Shown here one piece after another: positions 39,501 through 47,345 of a DNA stretch of 64,000 bases (its first letter is position 1; every line of letters starts with the position of its first letter). Below the pieces are notes generated by a model that saw only the letters and a program-made list of their open reading frames with translations, was not told the DNA's origin and did not search any database. Source of the stretch: Bacteroidales bacterium. GTDB taxonomy: Bacteria; Bacteroidota; Bacteroidia; Bacteroidales; UBA12077. A program made the translations under genes and the position numbers. The stretch is from assembly GCA_013138975.1 (NCBI GenBank), contig WTBR01000009.1, positions 21,257 to 85,256 on the forward strand. Direction: 5' to 3'.

Positions 39501-42500
39501 TTAAGGACTTTACTACCCTATATAATGATCAATATTTACCGCAACTACGATTACAGTATAAAGATTTTTCCGAGTGGCAACAAAGTAATGAACAACAATT
39601 AAACATAAAAAAACAAAAAGATTATTTACTAAATGTATTTAGTGGGGAACTCCCTGTATTAGAATTACAAAATGATTATAAAAGACCGTTAATTCGAACA
39701 AATTCAGGAGATAGAGAGGTGTTCTCAATTGATGAAGATATTTCTAGAGCAATTAACGAAATGGCTCTAGCGGAAGGAGTGTCATTATATATGTTTTTAT
39801 TGTCAGTTTTTAATATCTTCTTGTCAAAAATTAGTAATCAAGAGGATATTATTGTCGGATGTGGAACTGCAGGACGAAATCATAATGATCTTGATTCAAT
39901 TATTGGGATGTTCATTAATATTGTAGCTCATAGAAATTTTCCTAAGGGAGCATTGACTTTTAAAGATTTTCTTGAAAATGTTAAAGTTCGATCGCTAAAT
40001 GCTTTTGAAAATCAGGATTATCAATATGAGGAATTGATTAATGATTTAAAATTAACCAGAGACACAAGCAGAAATGCTCTTTTCGATCATGTGTTTGAAT
40101 TAGTAAACATCGAAACGTCGGATTTTGATTTGCCAGACCTAAAGCTTTCTTCATTTGACCATGATACAAACACCTCTAAGTTTGATTTAGTATTGTATGC
40201 GAGCGAATCTAATGAAAAAATAAATTTCACATTTGAATATTATACAGGAATATTTAAGAAGGAAACAATTCTCAAATTTATAGAATACTATAAAATAATT
40301 TTAAATGAAGTTGTTAAAAATAAGGATATTAAAATTTCTGAAATAAATATTCTTAATAAGGAAGAAACAGAAAATCTAGCTTTAAAATTAAATAATATTG
40401 ATGCTGATTATCCTAAAAATATAAACATTCATGAAATATTTGAGAATCAGGTAAAAAATAATTCAGATAAAAGTGCTCTAATATTTGAAAACAAAGAAAT
40501 TACTTACGAAGAGTTAAATAATAGATCAAATCAATTAGCGGCATATTTAAGGGAAAAGGGAGTAGAACCTGATTCAATTGTTGCATTATTAATTGATCGA
40601 TCCATTGAAACTATTGTCGGTATTTTAGGGATACTTAAAGCCGGGGGAGCTTACCTGCCAATTGATTCAGAGTATCCCGAAGATCGAATAAAATTTATTT
40701 TAAATGATAGTGGAGCCAAATTTTTAATTAGTAAAAGTGATATTGTTGAAAGTTTTTCATTTTCGAGTTTATTGAATCTTGATGAGGATTTATGTATTGC
40801 ATGTAAGAATCAAGGAAGGGAGCCGATAAAAGAATTAGATAGCATGCCATTCCCGGACAGATCCTTAATTGACTTTGAGAAATACAATCAGTTTATTGGT
40901 TTGGCAATGGTTAAAAATGCTGTATCAATACAAGCTTCAAGAGGTTGCCCATACAAGTGCTTATATTGTCATAAAATTTGGCCAAAATCGCATTATATTA
41001 GAAGTGCAGAAAATATCTTTGAAGAAGTTAAGATGTACTACGATATGGGTGTTCGTAGGTTTGCAATGATAGATGATATATTTAATCTAAGGAAAAAAAA
41101 TAGTGAAAGGTTTTTCAGATTAATTATAGAGAATAAACTAGAAGTGCAATTCTTATTTCCTAATGGTGTAAGAGGTGATATCTTAACACCTGAATATATC
41201 GATTTAATGGTAGAAGCGGGTACAATAAATATTGCATTAGCACTGGAAACAGCTTCTCCTAGACTGCAAAAACTGATTAAGAAAAATATTAACCTTCCTC
41301 GGTTAAGAGAAAATATGGAATATATTGCTACAAAACACCCCCATGTTTTACTTGATATATTTACAATGCATGGTTTTCCTTCTGAAACAAAAGAGGAAGC
41401 AATGTTGACATTTGAATTTATAAAGAGTATTAAATGGCTACATTTCCCATATTTTCACATTTTAAAGGTATATCCAAATACCGATATGGCTGAACTTGCA
41501 ATGGAGAATGGAATCTCAGCTGAATTTATTGCTGAATCTGTAAGCCTGGCCTATCATGAATTACCTCAAACATTGCCATTTGATCATAACTTTACCAAAG
41601 GAATGCAAGCAGAGTTGTTGGAAGATTACATTTTAAATAAAGAAAGACTGCTATATGTTCTTCCATTTCAGTTAAAGGTTTTAACAAAAGATGAATTAGC
41701 TCAAAAGTACGATAGTTACTTGCCTGTTGAAATTAGAAATTATGAGGAATTATTGGAATACCTCAATATATCTGAATCTGAATTGTCAGGAATTGATTTT
41801 GTTGATGAACGAAAATATGATATAATAAACTTTAACGAGAAACTAACTAATAAATTTGGAGTACATAAGAGCAAACCTAAAGCATTAAAGGTTTTACTAC
41901 TTGATTTATCACAGTATTTTAGTGATGCAGAAAATATGCTTTATGATGTTGTTGAACCTCCGCTTGGATTAATATATCTTTTAACAAATTTGTACAAAGA
42001 AATTGGAGAAGATGTTACTGGAAAGATAGCCAAATCAAGAATTGATTTTGATAATTTTGAGGAACTAAAAGATTTATTGACAGAGTTCCAACCCGATGTT
42101 ATTGGAATAAGAACCTTATCTTTTTATAAAGATTTTTTCCATTTATCAATTCAAAAAATTAGAGATTGGGGATTTAATGTACCAATAATAGCAGGAGGTC
42201 CTTATGCAAGTAGTGATTATAATATTATATTAAAAGATCCAAATGTTGATCTTGTTGTATTCGGTGAAGGTGAACTTACATTTGTAGAATTGATTAAAGC
42301 AATAATTGCAAATAATAAGAATCTTCCCAAGATTGATGAGTTAAAGACGATTCAAGGTTTAATCTTGCCAGATAAATCTCAATTAGAAAGTATTCAGTTA
42401 GTTCTTTTAGATGATGATAATGAGAATATCAATAATAAACCAGAAACAAATCTGAAGAACATAAACAAACCGAATGATCTATGTTATATCATTTACACCT

Positions 42501-45500
42501 CAGGTACTACAGGTAATCCTAAGGGAGTAATGATTGAACATCAAAATTTAGTTCGTTTAATGTTTAATGATAAAATTCAATTTACTTTTAGCGAAAATGA
42601 TGTTTGGACAATGTTTCATAATCATTGTTTTGATTTTAGTGTTTGGGAAATGTATGGAGCACTCCTGTATGGGGGAAAATTAGTAATTATTCCACCAATG
42701 GTTGCACGTGAACCGTCAGAGTTTATTAAAATTATTAAGGAACATAAAGTAACAGTTTTAAATCAAACTCCATCAGCCTTTTATAATCTTATTGAAGAAG
42801 GCTTAGAAAATAAAAACCTTAAATTTAACCTACGATATTTAATATTTGGAGGAGAGGCTTTAAAACCAATTAAATTAAATGATTGGTATAAGGAAAACCT
42901 TGACACAAAAATTGTAAATATGTTTGGGATTACAGAAACAACTGTACATGTTACATATAAGGAAATTGGAATTTATGAAATTGAGAATAATATTAGTAAC
43001 ATAGGGAAGCCCATCCCTACACTATCTATGTATCTAATTGGAAGAGATGGGCAACTTGTTCCGAAAGGAGTAAGGGGAGAAATTTATGTAGGAGGAAAAG
43101 GTGTAGCACGAGGGTATTTAAATAAAGATCAATTATCGAAAGAGAAGTTTGTTTATCTCCCTGAAATCTCAGAAAGGTTATATCGTTCTGGAGATTTAGG
43201 AAGGATGCTTGATAATGGAGAAATAGAATACCTGGGGAGAATAGATAATCAGATTCAATTACGTGGTTTCAGGGTCGAAATAGGTGAAATAGAATCACAG
43301 ATTTTGAAATACTCCCAAGTGTCAGATGTTGTTTTATTAGAAAAAGAGGATAAAGAAGGAAATTCTTCTCTACATGCATTTATTGTTGGAGGCGAAAATT
43401 TGGATATTTCTAAACTTAGGTCATTTTTAGCAGGGAAATTACCATTTTATATGATTCCTAGTTATCTCTATAAAATTGAAGAAATACCTTTGACAAGTAA
43501 TGGGAAAGTTGATAGGAAGAAACTTTTGGAAATTGACTATTCAGAAGGAAGTAGCTGTGAAGGACCTAGAAATGAAGTAGAGAGAATCATAATAGATATA
43601 TATACAGAAGTATTAGGAGTAACAAATATTGGACTTAAAACAAACTTTTTTAATTCCGGAGGTGATTCTATTAAAGCTATTGGACTAATTAATAAAATTA
43701 ATGTAGAGTTTAAATGTAAGATTAAAATCCCAGATCTTTATCAGAATGATACTATCGAAAAATTTGCTCATTTCATTACACAAAATATTAATATTGATGA
43801 ATTTGATGAGGATGAAGGAAATGTAAAAAGATATTTGGAAAAATTAAAAGAGGAAGTATACACAAGTGGAATTGCAAATCCTAAAGAAGTAGAAGATGTA
43901 TTTCCTATGGCTGATGTTCAAAAAGGCATGGTTTTTCATTCAATTAGAGATGAGGAATTTGCAATTTTTCATGATCAAATAGTTAATATAGTGAAGTTTC
44001 AAGATCTTGATGTTGACTTATTATATAAAGCACTTAGCTTAATGTCAATGAAACATCCGATTCTTAGAACAAGTTTTTATTTAGACTATAAGGGGGAGTC
44101 ACTTCAGTTTGTTTATAAAGATATTAAAATTGATTATGAACATTTGGATATCGCAAATAGTAGCCCGGAAGAGAAAGAAATTTATATAAATGAATGTTTA
44201 TTAAAAGATAGGAAGAAAAGATTGGATCATGAAAGCCCTGGACTATGGAGATTGAAAACCATAAATTTAGGAGATAATGATTATTGTGTTTGTTTCATTT
44301 GTCATCATGCAATTATTGATGGTTGGAGTGATGCTTCATTTTTAACTGAATTGAATAATATTTATTTTAATCTAAAAAATGATATTAATTATATAGTAAA
44401 ACCCTTAAAGAGTAGTTATAAGGATTATGTAGTTGATCAGTTAAAAAGAAAGGGAGATTCCGAAAGTGAAGAATTTTGGAAAAGGTATTTAACTGATTAT
44501 AAAAAGTTTACATTTAAAGTAGCAGGGGGCATAACCGATACTACAGAAGAATCTTATTCTAGAATGATAGATTCTTCATTAACGGAAAAGATAATAAAGA
44601 TATCCAAGAAAAATAATTTGGATAAAAAGAATATATTTTTAGGAGCCTTTGTATATGCATTAAATTTATTTTCTTACCAAAATGATATTACGATTGGATT
44701 GGCTACTAATAATCGTCCTTTAAAAGAAGATGCAGAAAAAATATTGGGGTGTTTCTTAAATACAGTACCTTTTAGAGCAACTATCCAGAAGAAACAAACA
44801 TGGATAGAGTATCTAAAATATATTAATAAGCAAATGATTGAAATATTGAAGTTTAAAGAATTGTCTATTAGTGATATATCTACTCTTGTTGAGGGTGCAG
44901 GCAAAAATAAAAACTCAATATTTGATGTTTTATATAATTATGTTGATTTTCATGTTTATAACGAGATTAAATATGATAATGAAGTCTCAATAAATAAAAA
45001 GAGTATTAATGAAGAAGGAAGATCCAGGGATTTAGATATAAAAAATGGAGCAAGAAACAATTCGTTACTAACTTTTAACTTAAACGGAACAGGAGAAAAT
45101 TATAGTTGCTCATTGCATTATGGTATTTCTTTTATTTCAAATGAAATGGTAGTTGAATTAGTAAATTGTTTTACTGCAACATTAGAATTAATGGTATCAA
45201 ATTCTAATCTTTTAATTGATAGGGATTTGATATTATTTCAAAACAATAATAACATCATAAAAAGTAAATTTAATAATACAAAATGTGATTATCCTCAAAA
45301 TAGTTCAATTAGTCAATTGTTTGAAGAACAAGTTAAACGATCATCTGATAAAGTTGCATTAGTTGACACAAGGGTATCTTACACATATAAGGAACTTGAC
45401 GAAGAATCGAATAAAATTGCAAATTGTCTAAAAAAACGAAACGTTGAAAGAAATCAATTAATAGGATTAATAACTGATCGTTCATCAGATATGATAATCA

Positions 45501-47059
45501 GTATTCTTGGAATAATAAAAGCTGGGTGTGCTTATGTGCCTATTGAAAAAAATTATCCAGAAGATAGGATTAAGCATTTAATAAATGATAGTGAAATAAA
45601 AATAATACTAAAAAATAGCAATTTTGAATTTAGCTTCGAGGGTGTGGAGATTATTAATTTCGATGGAGATGAGATAAATAAAGCTTCTGGCAATTTTGAA
45701 GCTGTTAAAAATTCTTCTAAAGATCTTGCATATGTAATGTATACATCAGGATCGACTGGAAAACCAAAAGGAGTGGGAATTGAACATAAAAATGTTATAA
45801 GATTAGTTAAAGATTCAACATTTTTCCCATTTAGTTCTAAGCATAAGATTCTTCTAACAGGTGCTCTTGTATTTGATGCAACAACATTTGAAATTTGGGG
45901 AGCAATTCTTAATGGAGGAACTTTATATGTTGTTGATAATGATATATTAACTGATGCTAATTTATTGGGCAATTATATAAATGAACACTCAATAACAGCA
46001 ATTTGGTTGACTTCATCTTTATTTAATCAATTAGTAGATCAAGATATAACAATGTTTAGAACACTTTCATATTTATTAGTTGGTGGAGATGTATTGTCCT
46101 ATAAACACATTAATAAGGTTAAAAGAAGATTTAAAGAATTAGTGATAATAAATGGATATGGTCCAACTGAAAATACAACTTTTTCTACAACATACATTAT
46201 AGAGGGTGATGATAATAAAAATATACCGATAGGTAAGCCTATTAGTAATTCAACAGCATATATAATGAATTGTAATAATGAATTATTACCTATAAACATC
46301 TCAGGGCAATTGTGTGTTGGAGGAGATGGAGTAGGAAGGGGGTATATTAATAATCCTGAGCTAACGAATGAGAAATTTATTAATAATCCATGTAACAAGG
46401 AAGAACTCATATATTTAACTGGAGATACTGCCAAATGGCTGCCAAATGGAAATATTGAGTTTGAAGGGCGAATTGATAATCAGATTAAAATACGTGGTTT
46501 TAGAATCGAACTTGGGGAGATTGAAGAAGTATTATTAAAACATGAAAAAATAAATGAATGTATAGTTTTATCAATTGGAGAAACTAGTGATAAATTTTTA
46601 TGTGCATACATTGTTTGTCTAGAAAAATGTAGTAACGAAGATTTACGGAAGTATTTAAATAAGAAGCTCCCAAATTATATGGTGCCTTCATATTTTGTAA
46701 GTATAGATAAATTCCCACTAAATGTTAATGGAAAGATTGATAGAGAAGCATTACCCCTTCCTCAACATGAGGTTAATAATGAGTATGTAGCACCATCAAA
46801 TGAGATAGAGGAAAAATTAATCTTAATTTGGTCTGATGTTTTGAAGATTCCAGTAGATCAAATAGGTACAAAAACTAATTTCTTTGATATAGGCGGACAC
46901 TCTTTAAATGCAACGGTAGTTTTAGCAAGAATTAGTAAAGAGTTCAATATTAAAATACCTTTCACTGATTTGCTTGAAATACCAACTATTCAAAATACTG
47001 CAATGATTATATTTCAGTTTAGCAAAGTTGAATGTTTTGACGAAGAAATAGAAATATAA
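36524..47059 (+). CDS. Three-module NRPS with a radical SAM/B12-interrupted A domain
   Basis: A 3511-aa synthetase: half-C (1-240, no HHxxxDG)-A(Thr)-PCP, C-A(Thr, interrupted)-PCP, C-A(Val)-PCP. A1: TSGTTG from 408, pocket D-F-W-N-I-G-M-V-H-K; PCP Ser801. C1: His980-His981, Asp985. A2 begins near 1275 (LKAGGAYLPID is motif A2) and is broken after about residue 1415. A radical SAM domain (Cys1475, Cys1479, Cys1482) and a B12-binding-like domain follow, and the A domain resumes at LCYIIYTSGTTG (from 1986) with another complete Thr code. Its PCP Ser2382 is in GGDSIKA, a form usual before E domains, yet a C domain (PMADVQKGMVFH; H2594-H2595, D2599) follows directly. A3: pocket D-A-F-W-L-G-G-T-F-K (Val); PCP Ser3460 (GGHS). 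The tail CFDEEIEI probably docks to the TubC domain of the next protein. No frameshift is seen through the insertion. Confidence 0.95.
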   Translation: MNNDLGEILLTSTYPKQKKFWINKLKNISKTSLNEFVIEHNESEVSIIDLQLNANLSKSIISLCKDSDLLIYVTLLAGLKALINQYTNKTDISIISPIYKPLISKSTLNNQVLINNDVNGDSSFKGILKQIKDTVAEAYENQDYPFDKIINLNDIKSGVTDILCLFSSIHEEKIFEKFDSGLAFNFYKNKDVICLKVKYLSGDYNHIFLNKFISHLFGFLENALEKMDQSINTIEYLSESEKEQLLFEFNDTKAECTKDQRVHQIFEKQVSLTPERIALKLGADTLTYRELNAKANCVAKKLRLLGVGRDDIVSILLDRSFNTIISMLGVLKSGGAYLPIDPDYPDERINFILKDSNTVLVISTKKYSEKINFNIGVIEIDEEGFFVNEKENLINVNKSNDLCYVIYTSGTTGNPKGVMVEHSNVVSLFFNDKFQFSFSEKDIWTMFHSPCFDFSVWEMYGAILFGGKLVIIPKLIAKDVHAYVDIISEEKVTVLNQTPSVFYNLSEIVLNSAIKRLDSLRYIIFGGESLKPVKLKDWYNEYKNVNLINMYGITETTVHVTYKEIKEYEIENNLNNIGSPIPTLTAYVFNEKQKLVPIGVAGELLVGGAGVSRGYLGNTQLTSDKFIYNPYKPKEKLYRSGDLVKMMQNGEMEYIGRIDHQVQLRGFRIELGEIESALLKLTAIKSAVVIDREDELADKFLCAYYVVNTEVSKKEIREYLESSLPEYMVPSYFIELDKIPLTSNGKVDHKILPLPKLDLDCYVAPENDMQEKLVRIWSEILNLPQENIGITDNFFAIGGHSLRAAVLKGKISKELEVEISLPYLFENPTIKSLALKIQSLENKKYLEIDSREKKEYYPLSSAQKRMYFLYEFDKESIRYNLNEAIRLKGNIDTDKLQLIFNKLIERHESLRTFYISVDNIPCQKIVDKIDFKIDFINNGESDKNQIQGFIRPFKLDELPLFRVGLIKESKDEHILLVDMHHIITDGISLEILIKDFTTLYNDQYLPQLRLQYKDFSEWQQSNEQQLNIKKQKDYLLNVFSGELPVLELQNDYKRPLIRTNSGDREVFSIDEDISRAINEMALAEGVSLYMFLLSVFNIFLSKISNQEDIIVGCGTAGRNHNDLDSIIGMFINIVAHRNFPKGALTFKDFLENVKVRSLNAFENQDYQYEELINDLKLTRDTSRNALFDHVFELVNIETSDFDLPDLKLSSFDHDTNTSKFDLVLYASESNEKINFTFEYYTGIFKKETILKFIEYYKIILNEVVKNKDIKISEINILNKEETENLALKLNNIDADYPKNINIHEIFENQVKNNSDKSALIFENKEITYEELNNRSNQLAAYLREKGVEPDSIVALLIDRSIETIVGILGILKAGGAYLPIDSEYPEDRIKFILNDSGAKFLISKSDIVESFSFSSLLNLDEDLCIACKNQGREPIKELDSMPFPDRSLIDFEKYNQFIGLAMVKNAVSIQASRGCPYKCLYCHKIWPKSHYIRSAENIFEEVKMYYDMGVRRFAMIDDIFNLRKKNSERFFRLIIENKLEVQFLFPNGVRGDILTPEYIDLMVEAGTINIALALETASPRLQKLIKKNINLPRLRENMEYIATKHPHVLLDIFTMHGFPSETKEEAMLTFEFIKSIKWLHFPYFHILKVYPNTDMAELAMENGISAEFIAESVSLAYHELPQTLPFDHNFTKGMQAELLEDYILNKERLLYVLPFQLKVLTKDELAQKYDSYLPVEIRNYEELLEYLNISESELSGIDFVDERKYDIINFNEKLTNKFGVHKSKPKALKVLLLDLSQYFSDAENMLYDVVEPPLGLIYLLTNLYKEIGEDVTGKIAKSRIDFDNFEELKDLLTEFQPDVIGIRTLSFYKDFFHLSIQKIRDWGFNVPIIAGGPYASSDYNIILKDPNVDLVVFGEGELTFVELIKAIIANNKNLPKIDELKTIQGLILPDKSQLESIQLVLLDDDNENINNKPETNLKNINKPNDLCYIIYTSGTTGNPKGVMIEHQNLVRLMFNDKIQFTFSENDVWTMFHNHCFDFSVWEMYGALLYGGKLVIIPPMVAREPSEFIKIIKEHKVTVLNQTPSAFYNLIEEGLENKNLKFNLRYLIFGGEALKPIKLNDWYKENLDTKIVNMFGITETTVHVTYKEIGIYEIENNISNIGKPIPTLSMYLIGRDGQLVPKGVRGEIYVGGKGVARGYLNKDQLSKEKFVYLPEISERLYRSGDLGRMLDNGEIEYLGRIDNQIQLRGFRVEIGEIESQILKYSQVSDVVLLEKEDKEGNSSLHAFIVGGENLDISKLRSFLAGKLPFYMIPSYLYKIEEIPLTSNGKVDRKKLLEIDYSEGSSCEGPRNEVERIIIDIYTEVLGVTNIGLKTNFFNSGGDSIKAIGLINKINVEFKCKIKIPDLYQNDTIEKFAHFITQNINIDEFDEDEGNVKRYLEKLKEEVYTSGIANPKEVEDVFPMADVQKGMVFHSIRDEEFAIFHDQIVNIVKFQDLDVDLLYKALSLMSMKHPILRTSFYLDYKGESLQFVYKDIKIDYEHLDIANSSPEEKEIYINECLLKDRKKRLDHESPGLWRLKTINLGDNDYCVCFICHHAIIDGWSDASFLTELNNIYFNLKNDINYIVKPLKSSYKDYVVDQLKRKGDSESEEFWKRYLTDYKKFTFKVAGGITDTTEESYSRMIDSSLTEKIIKISKKNNLDKKNIFLGAFVYALNLFSYQNDITIGLATNNRPLKEDAEKILGCFLNTVPFRATIQKKQTWIEYLKYINKQMIEILKFKELSISDISTLVEGAGKNKNSIFDVLYNYVDFHVYNEIKYDNEVSINKKSINEEGRSRDLDIKNGARNNSLLTFNLNGTGENYSCSLHYGISFISNEMVVELVNCFTATLELMVSNSNLLIDRDLILFQNNNNIIKSKFNNTKCDYPQNSSISQLFEEQVKRSSDKVALVDTRVSYTYKELDEESNKIANCLKKRNVERNQLIGLITDRSSDMIISILGIIKAGCAYVPIEKNYPEDRIKHLINDSEIKIILKNSNFEFSFEGVEIINFDGDEINKASGNFEAVKNSSKDLAYVMYTSGSTGKPKGVGIEHKNVIRLVKDSTFFPFSSKHKILLTGALVFDATTFEIWGAILNGGTLYVVDNDILTDANLLGNYINEHSITAIWLTSSLFNQLVDQDITMFRTLSYLLVGGDVLSYKHINKVKRRFKELVIINGYGPTENTTFSTTYIIEGDDNKNIPIGKPISNSTAYIMNCNNELLPINISGQLCVGGDGVGRGYINNPELTNEKFINNPCNKEELIYLTGDTAKWLPNGNIEFEGRIDNQIKIRGFRIELGEIEEVLLKHEKINECIVLSIGETSDKFLCAYIVCLEKCSNEDLRKYLNKKLPNYMVPSYFVSIDKFPLNVNGKIDREALPLPQHEVNNEYVAPSNEIEEKLILIWSDVLKIPVDQIGTKTNFFDIGGHSLNATVVLARISKEFNIKIPFTDLLEIPTIQNTAMIIFQFSKVECFDEEIEI
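40766..42440 (+). other. Radical SAM plus B12-binding-like insertion inside A domain (A2-A3 gap)
   Basis: About 555 codons lie between ILNDSGAKFLIS (end of the A2 region) and LCYIIYTSGTTG (A3). The first A domain of the same protein has only about 40 residues there. The insert starts with a linker (IKELDSMPFPDRSLID) normally found just before the SAM barrel, then RGCPYKCLYC, MIDDIFNL, ALALETASPRLQKL and MHGFPSETKEEA. After a helical stretch comes a B12-binding-like Rossmann domain from about 41875: PPLGLIYLLTNLYKEIG, PDVIGIRTLSFYK, IAGGPYAS, VVFGEGELTFVEL. The insert is in frame, open throughout and rich in conserved motifs, so it appears functional rather than decayed. Exact edges are uncertain by about 20 codons. 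Confidence 0.9.
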
Positions 47060-47181
47060 ATTATTTCATCCTAGTGTTTTCTTAATGAGATAAGTTCAAA
47101 AGGAAAATTCTGAAGAACATAATCTTCAAAGTGAGATATTACAAGATTAATTTATTTGAATGTATTAATTAATTATTTTAT

Positions 47182-47345
47182 ATGTTAATAAGTTTGTTAT
47201 CAGAGTTATATGCCTCAGGTGTTCAAGTGGTCTTAGAGAACGATAAACTTAAAGTTCGATCTACAAGAGGTAAAGTTTCAAATGAATTATTAGAGAAAAT
47301 AAAAAAGTATAAGCCAGAGTTAATAAAACATCTTCAGAGTAAGTC
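47182..47345 (+). other. TubC-type N-terminal docking domain
   Basis: Helix LISLLSELYASGV, hairpin QVVLENDKLKVRSTRGKV, then two helices to ELIKHLQ, the same layout as the start of the 28633 protein. The likely partner is the acidic CFDEEIEI tail of the NRPS ending at 47059. Confidence 0.75.

Noticed and set aside
40869..41069. 66-aa open frame on the + strand inside the radical SAM insert
   Set aside because: It overlaps conserved radical SAM codons in another frame and has no recognisable content; a shadow.
40766..42440. The radical SAM insert as an assembly chimera joining two genes
   Set aside because: The frame is open across both borders, and the A-domain halves before and after fit one Thr-type A domain. 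It still cannot be excluded without reads.
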